Both the position numbers and the translations under genes were made by a program. From Gordionus sp. m RMFG-2023 (Eukaryota; Nematomorpha; Gordioida; Chordodea; Parachordodidae), in the NCBI RefSeq assembly GCF_954871325.1, contig NC_088776.1, positions 63,574,954-63,638,953 of the forward strand: a stretch of 64,000 nt of DNA. Direction: 5' to 3'. How positions within the stretch are numbered: the stretch's first letter is position 1; each line of letters begins with the position of its first letter. Of the stretch, positions 24,601-57,160 are shown one piece after another. The notes below the pieces were generated by a model. The model made no database searches and was not told where the DNA came from. It worked only from the letters and a program-made list of their open reading frames with translations.

Positions 24601-25846
24601 TACTCGTGAAAGGCAAAATTTTTATCATGTCTGAAAAATTTATGGAATATTTCTTCTAAAGATATTATAATTCTGCCATATATTATTACCATAATTTTAC
24701 ATCAAAATAAAATCGTTTTATACCTTTTTGCGGTAAATAATAATTCTCGCTAATCAAATCACAACATTTATAAATCAAATCTTTATTTGACAGATGAGAA
24801 ATGTCAATCTTTTTTTAAAAAATTCTAGTTGCGCTCGTCTTCTCACTAGCAAAAAAACGATTTGTGGAGATACAAAATTATCGGTCACTGTCGAGAAAAT
24901 ATTCATATCGAAAACTTTAATAAAAAAAATAATATTATGTAATAATCTATTTATTTAAAATATTATATCAAATTAATACATACAAGTTTATCAATTTATT
25001 TTTTGTTGAGTTTGTGAAAATTCTATGTATTCTAAAAAAAATAATTTCCCGTTTGATTCACGCAAAATATCTTATCACGTCCTACGATTTTCCGTAAAAA
25101 CCCATGATCATCGCTTTATTCACTCATGGCGTTCCCCGGATGATCACAGAGAATTTCATAGCCCGCTTCCATTTCTATGTCTTTTATTATACGCGCCTTA
25201 AGATATTATATCTACATATTTTTTTTCTGTCAGATCTTTTTTCGGACCAGGCTCCCATTACGGTATTATAATATTATTTTTGTATGTGTCATTTTTGAAA
25301 TTGACTCCTAAGGACATTGGGTCCATAAAACAATATTCGGTTCTTGTTAAAAATTAAGCCTAGGCTCAAAAAAATTTGGACTGAGCTAGGGGCTATAAAA
25401 AATTAATTTGCGATGTTTCTACCCTATGCATGCTGTCAAATCGAGGTAGATTTTAGCGATTAAATCCTATAAATGAATCCACCCATCTTAACACTGTCCA
25501 ATAACAAATATTTTTTTAATTTCTTTCACGGGGAGACCCTTATAAAATGGTAATAAAATAACAACATCAAGATGGCGCAAAAAAATCAACCCCAACAATG
25601 ATTTTTAAAATTAAATTGTCCAAATCAATTGGAGATCATTTATACAATCTGCTTAAATTTTTCTAGGAACTCGATGACAATTTATATCGTAATATATATT
25701 TTTTCTAAAATTCAATATTTAAAAAAAAAAATTTTCTCGTTTTTTAAGGTAATTTATATGACGAATATTATCCGTGAACACGATTTTGTATAAAAATTTG
25801 AGTTAATAAGGAAAACAAGTATAAAATTAAGGTAGAATTTCGCGTT
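24601..25846. other. Convergent intergenic region, right part
   Basis: AT-rich sequence with a moderately GC-richer stretch at 25.08-25.35 kb; no gene recognised. It would contain the AFG3L2 3' UTR. Confidence 0.5.
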
Positions 25847-45054
<19,208 letters not shown>

Positions 45055-45618
45055 TGCTTAAATTTTTTAAATCCATGCATATGAGATTGGATAGATGTAT
45101 AAATTATTTTAAGAAATTAAATAATAACTATTAATAATTTTATATTTATATTTATTACATATTGATTTTATATATAAAACAGATTTACAAGTTATATCCA
45201 TCTTTAAAATATTTCGTATGCCTACTTAGATTAGTTAATTTCAATTTTATTATCTAAAGTAAACTTTATTGTTTGTCATCACGAAACATCAATCATATAT
45301 TTATGTATATATATGATAATCATGATAATAGAATCAAAATAAACTCTAATGTAAAATGTATGAAATATAATAATATCTTATATAGCATTCATCACATTTC
45401 CCCACCCTTGAGATTTTAAAACTTCTCAATCAGAGCATATATATGCTTCTTCGATCGTTGTGATTTCTCATTGTTGATTCTAGTTCTCGGAGAATGAAGA
45501 TATATCCTGTAGACCCAAATTTTTACCAGTCTTTTTTATTTCGTCATTTGGGTGGTCCTATATTTTCTAAATTTATATGTATTTCCAACTCCATATTTTC
45601 TTCCTCCCTCCTTGACCA
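45055..45618. other. Upstream region of AFG3L2
   Basis: AT-rich, with no obvious promoter motif. The part from about 45.38 kb onward, read on the minus strand, resembles the 3' end of a Ty3/gypsy pol region (a polar stretch followed by TCTCAAGGGTGGGGA), so it may belong to the fossil on the other side of the LTR element. Confidence 0.4.
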
Positions 45619-45856
45619 TGGATAATTATTTTATTATACTGGTTGTTATATAGCGCAAATTTTTATATGTCGCATTCATTTAATTTACACAATTTATATT
45701 AACTTCACTTAATAATTTCATTTAAATTATTTAATAGTTTTTTTTATATATATAAAGAATAAATTTATTATTTTTGAAATATTTATATATATTTTTATAA
45801 ATAAAAATCTTAAATTTTTTTGTTAAATCTTGTCTAACTCCCTGCCAACCTTAACA
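45619..45856 (+). repeat. 5' LTR of the gag-only element
   Basis: 238 bp, TG...CA bounded, pairing with 47762-48005. Confidence 0.8.
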
Positions 45857-46929
45857 TGGTAGCAGCGGAATTTACAATTTTAAAATCTTTTAAATTTTAT
45901 TTTTCTACAAAATATAATATAGATCAAATGGATAAATCAACAATGAGGAGAATTACTAAACTTAATATCAAACTAGACGAATCTATCATGGATAATGGAG
46001 TTGTTATAAATAGAAATGATTACTAAAATTAGGTATATGAACTTACAAGAACCAATATGATAGTTAGACAATTGGTTATGAATTCTATAGAGTAAAACCA
46101 ATGACGATTTACAAAATATTCTAAATCCAAGTAAAAAAAAAAGAAGTTATTAAAGAGTTGTATAAAATAACTTTATAAAATTAAATATAAATCAGTAATA
46201 ATGAACATATTTGAATACTTAGATGACCTTAAAAAATATTTGCTTAATAATGAATTAACAGTTAAATTTATTGATGACCTTACCCATTGATATTTTTTGC
46301 ATTTTTGATTTCTGGGATTATGACCAAATGTGGGAATTAACTGAATTACCTAAAGATAAATTCTTAGCTATAATTAAAAAATATTATGTAGATAGGCCAT
46401 AATTAATTCAATTCCCGGATCATTATAGATTTCATATTGACAAAATTCAGTCTAAAAAAAATTATTATAATTGAAAAATATTGAATTAGAACCAAATATT
46501 CAAAATGAAAGAGATTCTTATAAACTAAAAGAGATAAATTATATAATAAAATTTGAAACATTTGTGATTATAGAAAATAAGGAAATAAACATTAAAGAAA
46601 ATAGTGAAAATAAGGAAATAGACATTAAAGAAAATAATAAAATAAAAACTTTTATAATTGATAAAAAATTTTAAAAAACTGTGAAAATAAAGAAATTTCA
46701 AACAATTATTATTAAGAGAGGCAAGGTGATAGTTAAACATCTTGATGATAAAAAAGTTTTTAAGAATATGATATGGAAATCATATATTAGAAATGGAAGG
46801 CTAAATAAAATTCTTTTTAGAAAGAACAATTAAAATAAAATTTATGATATGAAAAAGTTGTTTATATTGAAAAATAAGGGAGTAAAATTTTAAAAAATAA
46901 AAATAATTGAAATTTAATTTTAATTAAAA

Positions 46930-47160
46930 AAAATTATTATACAAAACGCTACAATTAAAGATATTTAAAAAAAAAGGATGATAAAATTGAATTTTAATAT
47001 TGATAAAAATTATTATATAAAACGCGTGATTAAAAATAAATATAAAGTGATATATTATAAAAAACGCGGTATTAAAAATAAATGATATATTCTGAAATCT
47101 ATTATATAAAACGCAAAATTGAGAAACGTAAAAAGCTATTATCTAAAACGCAATATATAT
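46930..47160. repeat. Spaced TATAAAACGC motifs
   Basis: ATTATATAAAACGC or a close variant occurs about five times with 40-75 bp spacing inside the LTR element's interior. Confidence 0.65.
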
Positions 47161-47761
47161 AATACAAATTAAAATGCGACCAATCATTCATTTTATTTCG
47201 ATTATTTAATATTTGATTAATTTATTCTACTTCAATTATTCTTAATCAAATTCGATATTCAATAAATTAATACTATTTCGATTATTCGACGATTCTTATT
47301 TTATTATTATGATGTTATTCATTAATACCTATATTCTAAAATCATTCAAAATCTTCGCATATATATTTAATAACAAACAATGATAATAATTAAAAGTAGG
47401 ATGACAAAGTCAAATCACATGAACAACTAAACCGTTTTTCAAAGATTTGGAGGGAGTAAGACAAGATAAGAAAGTTTACGAACAAAAACCAACTAATACT
47501 AGATATGACAATACCCAGATGATGCCATATATTGAGAACAACAGACTTTATGATAATAATTACAAACATCAGTTTAGACAACCATGGCAGATTTGACCAT
47601 ATTATGGCAACCAAAGATTTAACAACCAAAACAACTATTATATTTCAAGACGAAATTATGACAGATTTTACGATCAAAATAGATGAGAAACCTTTAACAC
47701 GAAAGATTAAAGTCTAAAGAGAACCTAAGCGGGGTTTTTTTAGAGGGTGGAATGAATAACA

Positions 47762-48005
47762 TGGATAATTATTTTATTATACTGGTTGTTATATAGCGCA
47801 AATTTTTATATGTCGCATTCATTTAATTAACACAATTTATATTAACTTCACTTAATAGTTTGATTTAAATTTTTTAATAGATTTTTTGTGTATATAAAGA
47901 ATAAATTTATTATATATTTAGAGTTAAACACTTTTAAAATATATTAATTAAATAAAAGTTTTAAAATCACTTTCAATTTTGTTCTTCTCTCTGCCAACTT
48001 TAACA
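47762..48005 (+). repeat. 3' LTR of the gag-only element
   Basis: 244 bp; its first half is very close to the 5' LTR and its second half is more diverged. Confidence 0.8.
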
Positions 48006-49260
48006 CCCTATATCCCGTTTTCGCAGTTTATCAGCAGGCCTTGGTTATCTCTCTTTTCTACCGAATAGGAATATCTACCAGTATTTGATTTTATAATTCC
48101 TTCTCTCCACCCTCAATTGATTTCATTATGTACCCATCATGTTGTGATACCATGCTATTTCTCATTTGAATGTGTTCATTATGAGCAGCCTTCTATCGGA
48201 TATTAGATGGTTTCATCTATTTGGATGTAACCAATCTAATCCAGTTTTTAGATTATGCCCAAACAATCGTTTTTCCTGTTAAGGTCCATTTGATTTGTGC
48301 CCGTCGATTCTGTATTCTGTCAAAACTTCTCCCATCGCTTTCTCTTGCTCCTTAATATTTTCTCTTGTGGCAAAATATTGACTCCTATATGTTCTTATTT
48401 TTCTTTCAGTTAACATATTCGTTTTGGGATGGTAAGGTGTTAAATGTATAAATTTAATATTTTTCTCTATACAGAATCTTCAAAATTCTCCAAAAATAAA
48501 TAGAGAGCCTTTATCTCGCACATTTTATCTTAGCGTTTTTAAACATGTAAACCATTTCCTTAGCACTATGCTCATTGTTGTAGACGTTGTCTCTCTCATC
48601 AACTTGACCTCAACCCAAGAATGTGCATCAACTCAACTAGCCATGAATAGGAATCGATAAATCTTGCGAAATCTAGGTGAATGTGTCCCATAGCGTATTA
48701 AAGATGTTCCACTAATATAAAGGAATCTCCATTGTATTCGACCGTTTGTTTGACGTGAAATACATTGATAAACGTGTTGTTCAATGTCTTTCAATTAGGT
48801 CACCAAAAATACATTCTAAAAATTGATTTCACAGCATTTATTCCTGAATACTCCCTGTATATGAGAGTTAATATTGATTTCCTTAACACTGTTAGAATTA
48901 CCAACTTTATCTTTCATTCAATGTCATCTCGATCTACTGATAATTCTTCGCGATGATTATTAAAACAAATTAAGTCTACAAATTTTTTCGCATAAAACCA
49001 CACCTATCCTTGCTCGATGCTTCTATTTACTTTATTTACCAATCTATCTTTCCTTGTTTCTTTCTAGAGTTCAACTGGACCAATATATATATCAAGCTAA
49101 TCTATAACTCTAATTTTTAAAGCATGTTTCTGATTGTTATTCGACTCCACACTTGCTACTAGAAGTGTAAATAATGCATCAGCCATTATGTTTTCTTTTC
49201 CATGGACAATATACAATTTCAAAGTGAATTTATGTTTTAAAAAATAATTCTTTTAGGTTA
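48006..49260 (-). pseudogene. Ty3/gypsy pol fossil (RNase H end and integrase)
   Basis: On the minus strand the region near 49.2 kb resembles the end of a Ty3-type RNase H (YIVHGKENIMADAL), and 48.3-48.75 kb resembles the integrase core (HIHLDFARF, DSYSWLVE, then LTPYHPKTN). No reverse transcriptase or LTRs were recognised. It is heavily decayed with many breaks and clearly old. It abuts the LTR element at 48005, and a likely continuation of its 3' side lies beyond 45618. Confidence 0.6.
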
Positions 49261-51419
49261 ATTATATTCTGATAGTTGGTAATAGAGCATTAAAAATTTA
49301 AATTATTCTATTTATAATTTATGGAGGGGTATCATTATAATTAAACCGGCTTAATTAAATAATGAGGGGGGGGGGGTAGGTATTGGCTTTTGAAGAGGGT
49401 TTGCATCTAGAAAATATCCTGTCTTAAACGCTGACCAGACATCAACAATTATCTTAAATGATCTAATCTTGTCAAGAGTAGCCACATATGTAACCGACGG
49501 TTGGCCTAGGAAAGTTAACGTAAACATGCAAAATTTTATTCAAAAAAGAATAAAATTATCAAAGATGAATAGTCTTTTACGAGGTTAGGTATTGCAAGAA
49601 TCACCAGGACATCGAGAATGACACGTATGAAAACACTTCTTTAGGACATGTATGGTGGCTAACAGTAAATAATGATATTGAAAAATTCAGATTATATCAC
49701 AAAATCTTCACTTGCTTTACATGTCTTAAAATTTGTACCCCAAGTCCCGTTAAATAAATTTAAACCAGAATACAATGAAAAAGAAGGTTATTACATGAAA
49801 AATACAGTAAGGTTTGAGATACAAGAAAAGGTATGGATAGATTTTCAGGGAGATCCATGGTGGGGTTAGTGAACAGATCGATTCGATGTTATATCTCGTA
49901 AAAGGAGAAAAAGGATTATGGAAAAGACATTGGTGGCAATATTATAAAACCCTACTGTTAAAATAAGCGCGATACCGCTATTTTCCAAAAAAAGGTAGTG
50001 CGCTTTTAGCTACTTTAAAAAAAAAATTAAAGATTCGTTTTTATTTTTTTGGGTATAATGTAATTTATTTTTGTATATAAACAAAAAATTAACATTTATA
50101 AATATTTAAAAATTTATTTATTATAAAAAGAATTTATATAGAAAGACTATAAATAATGCAATAAAAAATATTTATTTAATTATGTTTTTTATTGTATTAA
50201 ATTTTAATAATAAAATTATTTCAATATTATCACTCCCAAGTCTAGATCGGCGATCACTAAATATAGGTTTAGCTTTATTTATAATGGCTCAAGCATAACT
50301 ATCCAAAATACCAATTTGCATATTTATTAAATTAGAAAATGAATTAAAGGGGACAGGGGGACAAATTCCCCCCCCCCCCCAAAGCCAAAAAATTCAGATG
50401 CGGGATATATTTTTCAAAAATATTACTGTTTATATTTATATATTTGTTCCTATTCTATATTGAATATTTAATTACATTTATTGTTCATATTCATCTACTA
50501 AGTTATTTTATCAATTAATTTCGATTTCAAGTTTGTTTACTTATTATTTTCAAATTTTTAGTGGCGTGATATTTTACCATTTTCATATTTTTGTGTCAAA
50601 TAATAATTATTTCTGAAACTCCTTGTCCAACAGGGAAAAAAAATTGCAAGTTTGTCCAACTAGATAGAGTCTTCGCCATCAAACAGTAACAGCTTTTATG
50701 GAGTTAGAAGAGCCGATTATTTGCTCTTACTGAATATCACAATGGCCTGAAAAGAAATATTTTATCAGAAGCAAGAAAATTATAGGATTCAATGCTTATT
50801 CAATTTTTTTTTTCTCATTAGAATGTATTATTTAATTATACAACTATATGTAATACTTTTCAAAAACATGACATTGCTTGATTAAGAAGATGAAAATAGC
50901 GGAGAGCATTTTATTAGAACTCAAGAAAATTATGGCTAATGTTGATAAAGAATTTCATATTTTATATTTTATTGTTGAGTCAAAAGCATAGCTATACGTG
51001 TTTAATATTTGTCTCCCTCGACTTGCAGCAAGGCAAGCTCATCGTTAAAACATTATTATAGGATCAGTAAAAGAGTATTAACTAATGTCTCCTGTCTTAG
51101 ATACATTTAAAACCCAAATAAATGGATGGTTTTTAATTCATCATGCAGCACTTACCAATCTGCAGATATTACTTCCGCCCACCCTTCGCAACCTTTTTTA
51201 GATGGTGATTGAAAAAAAAATATTTATTAGATTTAATATGTTTAAAGGATTAACTATGGTTGTATAATTGTATAGTCCCAAAAAATGCTATGGATGCTTT
51301 GCATTTCAAATACATTTTAGATTATATTCCCAATGTATTAAAAGGGTTTATATATATTAGCAACTCTTCCCAATAGTAAACTATTGAGAGAAAACTCTCT
51401 TTTTTAAGAAGAATAACAA
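49261..51419. other. Repeat-like non-coding DNA
   Basis: Contains G and C homopolymer tracts (49.37 and 50.37 kb) of the kind found next to some DNA-transposon ends. The 65-codon frame at 49672-49869 (ending VWIDFQGDPWWG) has protein-like composition but no recognised family. Nothing else is supported. Confidence 0.4.
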
Positions 51420-51645
51420 AGCCCTGCAGAAATACCATTTGCAGGGCACGGCCCGGATTTTTTAAAAATAAATTATATTTCTTTTTGATTTTTATAGCTA
51501 ATAATATCGAATTCAACTATAGGCTGTTTTAAAATATACAACCCGGCCCGGATATTTTTTTAAAAAAAAATTGGGCCCGGTTTGGGTATATTTAAAAAAT
51601 TGAAATACGGCCCGGCCCAGGTACTGAAAAACATACCAAGAATTA
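51420..51645. mobile_element. GC-rich hAT MITE, longer copy
   Basis: CCCTGCAGAAATACCATTTG at the left, then CACGGCCCGGATT, AACCCGGCCCGGAT, TTGGGCCCGG and TACGGCCCGGCCCAGG islands separated by T/A runs, as in the other copies. Ends diverged. Confidence 0.7.
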
Positions 51646-52640
51646 CAAACTTCTGAAAGTAGATTGAAAGGTTTGGATTTTTTGAATATGCATAGGCTTT
51701 TGACGACAAGCAAGGATGAGATAATTGAAAAATTAGCTCAATCCCAACGAAGATTGGATTGTACATGTAAATATATTACATTCAAAATACAATTATTCCT
51801 AAGAAACTTTTTATGTATTAATTTATATTTCCAACATTTATTATTTTATAAATTTTAAAGGCTCAAAAAAATTCTTAATTTTGGGTCATTTAAGTGATTC
51901 ATTGGTTATATTCACCTTATATTTTATAATTCACATTTATTTTATGGTTTTCTATACCGCCAGTTATATGCGTTTAATATTTTTTAATTCACTTTTATTT
52001 TATAGTTTTTTTATATGTCTGTTTATACATATAGTTTTTTTATAATTCACATTAATTTAAAATTGTGTATTAAAAATAATTATTTCTAATAAATTTATTT
52101 ATATTTTTAAAAAACAATAATATTTCTTTAAAAATTTTATTACCCCCCCCCCCCCCCAGACCAAATTCCTGCGTATGCGCCTGACAATATGGACACTTCA
52201 ACTGAGACAACCAAAGCTGCAGATTCCATAATGCCAGGGATTAAATAAAATCCTATTAATATAGAAAATAATACTGTTCCCTGATGTCAATTTTTAGATT
52301 CTTAAAATAAAAAACTATTTTATATTCTGCGTCCAACTCAAAAAGAGTAAAGAAGCAGATCCCCTCATGGTAACCACAGCTGCAACACTCACGACCTCAG
52401 AACTTTTAACTGACATGATACTGATAGTGGAACTAGGACCGCTGTAAAATCAGTATCCTTCTCGAATAAGGAAGCCCCTAGGAAGATATCAAAGTTAAAG
52501 GGTAGAAAAGTAGTGTGTTTAAAATAATATCTATTTAGTGATGTTTTTTTAATATATATCATATTTTGTTTTTATACCGTTCATAAAATTAATTAATTGC
52601 TTATTTTAAAAACATGTATAGGCTTAGACAGGATAGACGG
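51646..52640. other. AT-rich DNA with a C tract
   Basis: A 15-base C run at 52.14 kb is followed by CCAAATTCCTGCGTATGCGC, which resembles a common DNA-transposon terminus seen in many animal genomes. Short protein-like but uninterpretable frames lie at 52.19-52.5 kb. Confidence 0.35.
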
Positions 52641-52700
52641 GAGCATAGGCGTAGCCAGGATTTTCATAAGGGGGGGGGAATTAAAAAATTAGGCCGGGTT
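52641..52700. mobile_element. Possible DNA-transposon terminus with G tract
   Basis: ATAGGCGTAGCCAGGATTTT followed by a G run resembles the inverse of the 52.14-kb motif (GCATACGCAGGAATTTGG on the minus strand). The partner end and duplication were not found. Confidence 0.3.
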
Positions 52701-53686
52701 ACTTTAGTCTATATATAGTCATAAAATATTTTTACAAATTTTAATAAAAAAAATAAGCCTGGAACAAATATGAAATATATTTTTATTAGTTTATATAAAA
52801 TAAAATATAATAAATTACTTGTATTGTATATACCTTAATATAAGAGCATGGTAATAATTTATTCCAAACAATTATAAGAAATTTATTTATAAAAAGTAAG
52901 TAGACATATAGTTGATTTTACTCTATTATATAGAATTAGTTATAAAATACTAGGTAAAATCCCACTTTTACAGACATATTTGACAGTTAGAGAATATATT
53001 AGAGTTAATAATTTAACAACTTTTACTAATCAATGCTCTTGATATTAAATATAGCAACAATTTGCATTCAATTATTTAACGCCATATATTTATTTTAAAT
53101 AAAGATGATAATTAAAATTTAATCTTCATATTATTCATCCCACAATGTCTTAAGATATTTTCTGATGTCCTTATCAATATTTTATAGTTTTCTGTAAAAT
53201 ATATAATTCGCTATATTGGTAAAAATTACTTGATTGTCATTTGATAATTAGATATACTGTAAATCTACGACATATAATATTCCACTGTTTGTATTGTGCT
53301 TTAATATTTTTTTAATTTATGATTTAATTTTATCAATAGTTATAATTATATTTTACTTTTATTAAGATAAATAAATTAAATTACTCACTTTATAAAAAAT
53401 TATATTTGATATATTATATTATTTAGTAATTTTATGGATCTATTATTAATAATTGTAATACATTTCACTTCTGTCTTAAGACTTATCTTTGGCTTATATT
53501 CCATTTATTAAAAAACATTTTTGGTTCATATATATTTATAAATTTATTTTCACAAAAATCTATGATGAATAGTTTTATAAAAAAAATATCAACTTTTACA
53601 TTCTTTCTTTCACATTATTATTTAAGATATATGCATACATATTTGAGGGTCAGGGAGTGGGGGGAGGACTAAGGGGGATATTTTTT
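52701..53686. other. AT-rich non-coding DNA
   Basis: Nothing recognised. Confidence 0.5.
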
Positions 53687-54475
53687 AATAGTAGAAGGTT
53701 TTAAAAGAATCAGAAAACCAGTATTTTTAAAATTGGAAAACATAGTAGAAGGTTTTAAAAGAATCAGAAAACCAGTATTTTTAAAATTAGAAAACATAGT
53801 AGAAGGTTTTAAAAGAATTGGAAAACCAGTATTTTTAAAATTAGAAAACATAGTAGAAGGTTTTAAAAGGATCAGAAAACCAGTATTTTTAAAATTGGAA
53901 AATATAGTAGAAGGTTTTAAAAGAATCAGAAAACCAGTAATTTTAAAATTGGAAAACATAGTAGAAGGTTTTAAAACAAACAGAAAACCAGTTTTTTTTT
54001 AATTGGAAAACATAGTAGAAGGTTTTAAAACAAACAGAAAACCAGTTTTTTTTTAATTGGAAAACATATTAGAAGGTTTTAAAAGAATCACAAAACCAGT
54101 ATTTTTAAAATTGGAAAACAGTAGAAGGTTTTAAAAGAAACAGAAAACCAGTATTTTTTAAATTAGAAAACATAGTAGAAGGTTTTAAAAGAATCAGAAA
54201 ACCAGTATTTTTAAAATAGGAAAACATAGTAGAAGGTTTTAAAAGAATTGGAAAACCAGTATTTTTAAAATTGAAAAACATAGTAGAAGGTTTTAAAAGA
54301 AACAGAAAACCAGTATTTTTAAAATTAGAAAACATAGTAGAAGGTTTTAAAAGAATTGGAAAACCAGATTTTTTAAAAATAAAGAAAACGTTTGTAGTAG
54401 AAAGTTTTAGATAAAAGATAGAAAACCAGTGTTAAAAAAAAATATAAAAAAAGGTTTTAAAAAAAAAAGGAAAAC
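53687..54475. repeat. 54-bp minisatellite, about 15 copies
   Basis: Unit built on AGTAGAAGGTTTTAAAAGAA, then AGAAAACCAGTATTTTTAAAA. Because the unit is 54 bp, much of the array is open in register on both strands, giving the repeating peptide LENIVEGFKRIRKPVFLK on plus and SNFKNTGFLILLKPSTMF on minus. There is no sign that either is a real gene. Units become irregular after about 54360. Confidence 0.93.
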
Positions 54476-54989
54476 CGGATTAATAAACTTCTTGTACGGA
54501 ATACAAGATATATGTATAGTTGCATCTTTCGTTTGTTTACCATTCTAATAGTATTTTATTTATTAACGTTGCAAATAGTTAAACTCTTTATATTAAAAGT
54601 ATTAATTAATTTTTTGTAGAGGGAAAATGAAAACTTTTAAATTTATAAAGTGTTGGGAATTACAATATAATATTGTGGAAGCATTAGTCATATTAGTGAT
54701 TTGGATGTGTAGTTTGATTTGGGGAAGAAGCGTTAAAAAGAGTCATAGCGTGAGAATAAAGGGCCAGACATTAACAATAGAGGGCATAATGGAGAGGAGG
54801 ATGTTATGGGAAAGGTAACATGGTTGCCAGTTCAAGCATTAATTAATGTATGGACAGAGAGTGAGGTAGATAAATTAATAAGTAAACCTGATGGGAGAGA
54901 TGCATATAATAAACAGATTGGGACCTTATAGGGGACCAAGGGAGATTTCTCAAGGACGGAGAGGGGAAATAAGACCCAGTTTCGATTCG

Positions 54990-55360
54990 AGAGTGAAGGG
55001 AAGAATGAATTGTTATAATTGTGGAAGACCAGGACATATGGTCAGAGATTGTATGGAGGCAAAGTGTTTCGAATGTGGTAGATTTGGTCATATAACCCAT
55101 TATTGTCCAGGAAAGCAAGAGAAATTACGATGTTGCGGAAGACAATAAGGAAGAATGTAATACGGGAAATTATAATACTCGAGGAGGTTTTTCCCAGAGA
55201 GTAATTGGACCAAATACTTCAACTGTGCGAACCATTGATGATGCCAGAGTTGGGGGAAGAGAAGTATTTCCGGAGGGAGTTGAAGATCAAACCGTGGAAT
55301 GTTTTCGATGTCGAGAAAGGGGACATGTGGCAAGGGATTGTGCTAATTTGTGACTATATG
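54990..55360 (+). pseudogene. gag nucleocapsid region of the Ty3/gypsy element
   Basis: Three CCHC zinc knuckles: [28 protein letters not shown] and CFRCRERGHVARDC, preceded by a basic RG-rich stretch as in nucleocapsid proteins. Confidence 0.85.
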
Positions 55361-56449
55361 ATGGTAAAAAAAATGATACACGGGGCAAAGAGAGTGGGTT
55401 ATTGGAAACAAACAAAATATATTCACGAGGACAAAGAAATATAATTGGGAATGTAAGGATGATACAAGACGAGTTAATACATGATCCTTGTCCTAGAGTA
55501 ATAATAGACTTAAATGGAAATAGGGGACCTATGCTATTTGACACGGGAGCAGCTATTTCAGTAATGAGTTATGCGAGATATAGGAGTATTTGGCCCGATG
55601 GAATGATAGCAAATGAAGGCTTGAGATAACGACAATTCGATGGGTCGCAAATAGCAGTAATGGGAAGAGTGGAAATAGAGGCAATGACGGAAGGAGGGAT
55701 AGAGGTTTTGGACTTATGGATTATTAATAGGAGAGTAGAAGCGGTATTAGGGTAGGATTGGATTACCCGGATTGGCCCATGGTATAGTTTTGTGGGGTTA
55801 TTTGCATGGTGGGGGGTATTCGTTCCGATGGTGAGTGGTGATATATATGGGAGGAGGACTTATGAGGACGTAGAAGTAATGCCTGGAATTGAGAACATGT
55901 TCAATTGGGAGCGGGAGGAAGTTGAGAAAATGAGGGGAGAAATTAGGGATGGAGGTCGGGAAGTAAGGTTCAGGAATGAGGGAATCAGGAGAGATAGTTA
56001 TAGTGAAGAGGTAAGCGGAGAGTGGGGAAGGGAAGGAATAATTTCATAAGAGGATTGGAACGAATAAGTTTAAGAGGGAAATAAGGGCGCATAATTCTAA
56101 GGGGAAAATAGGGAATAATTATAAAGGGGAAATAGGGAATAATTTCAAGGGGGAAATAGGGGCCTATAATTCCAAGGGGAATATCTCTAAGGGAGAAATA
56201 GAGGCGTATTATACCAAGGGGGAAGATGGGGGCAGAAATTTGTACAAAGGAAGGGGAAAAAAATAATTGTAATGGGTGGGTGGGAAGGAATTACGAGGGA
56301 GAATTAGCGGAGGGGAGTTATGGGTATGCGAGTAAGGAAAAGACAGGCAATGGGAGGGGGAGATCCAGGAGACAGCAGATAATGAAGCGAAGAACGGGAA
56401 AGGGAAGTTGCAAGATAATAATGAAAATATAATAAAAAAAAGAAATGAC

Positions 56450-57160
56450 AAAGGAGAATCCGAGCCAAAAAACGGCATGTTGGAACCGGGAAGGAGAATT
56501 GGAAGTAATCAGGATGCAGGAGGGAGTAAGAAAATTGGTGGATGATTATCAAGAAATGTTTGACGAAGAATTGGGCTGTCTGAAAGATTACGAAGTAGAT
56601 ATCAAATTAAAAGAGGGATGCGTACCAAAATTTTGTGCTTTGAGGCGAGTACCGTTTGAATGGAGGAAGGATGTCGAAATGGAATTGGATAAATGGGTAC
56701 AGAAAGGCATCGTATGTGCTGTGGAATATAGTGAATGGGCAACACCTTTAATGCCTGTGAAAAAAGCTGAGGGTCAACTACGCCTGTGCGCTGATTTTCG
56801 AGGGACTCTAAATCCCTGGGTCGTAGAAGTTAAATATCCGTTACCGAGAATTGAAGAAATTTTAGCGAATTTAAAGGGAAGTATATATTTTTCAAAAGTT
56901 GATTTTTTCAATGCGTACTTGCAATTGCGGGTAAAATCAGAAGTAAGAAAGTTGTTAACCATTACTACTCCCAAGGGGTTATTTGCGTTTTGTAGATTAC
57001 CTTTTGAATTAAGTGTATCCGCTCCGATATTTCAGAAGACTAGGGCTGCGGTTTTTCAAGGCATGGAAGGCGTATTCTATTATATGGCTGACGTATTGGT
57101 AATGGGGCGAACTCCGGAACAGCATGAGCTAAGATTGAAGGAGGTGTTCCGAAGAATCTA
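56450..57160 (+). pseudogene. Reverse transcriptase region of the Ty3/gypsy element
   Basis: Segments typical of Ty3-type RT: a connecting stretch with YEVDIKLKEG, WATPLMPVKKAEGQLRLCAD, YPLPRIEEILANLKGSIYFS, KVDFFNAYLQL and a FQKTRAAVFQGMEGVFYY region. Confidence 0.88.

Larger units (their letters stand above)
45619..48005 (+). mobile_element. Short LTR element, gag-only Ty3/gypsy-like fossil
   Basis: Two direct repeats of about 240 bp (45619-45856 and 47762-48005) begin TGGATAATTATT and end TTAACA/TTTAACA. A possible primer-binding site TGGTAGCAGCGG follows the first, and a purine-rich AGAGGGTGGAATG precedes the second. The roughly 1.9-kb interior shows only a gag-like region (about 45.9-47.7 kb) with a FWDYDQMWELTELP / FLAIIKKYYVDRP pattern like Ty3-type gag and an Asn/Gln/Tyr-rich tail. 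There is no recognisable pol. The LTRs have diverged clearly in their second halves, so it is not young. It is broken in several places, and no target duplication was found. Confidence 0.7.

Noticed and set aside
49672-49869. Host exon ending in VWIDFQGDPWWG
   Set aside because: Protein-like but matches no family I recognise and has no supporting neighbours; left as unassigned.
53669-54335. Repetitive proteins from the 54-bp array on both strands
   Set aside because: Open only because the unit length is a multiple of three; no start context, domain or extension beyond the array.
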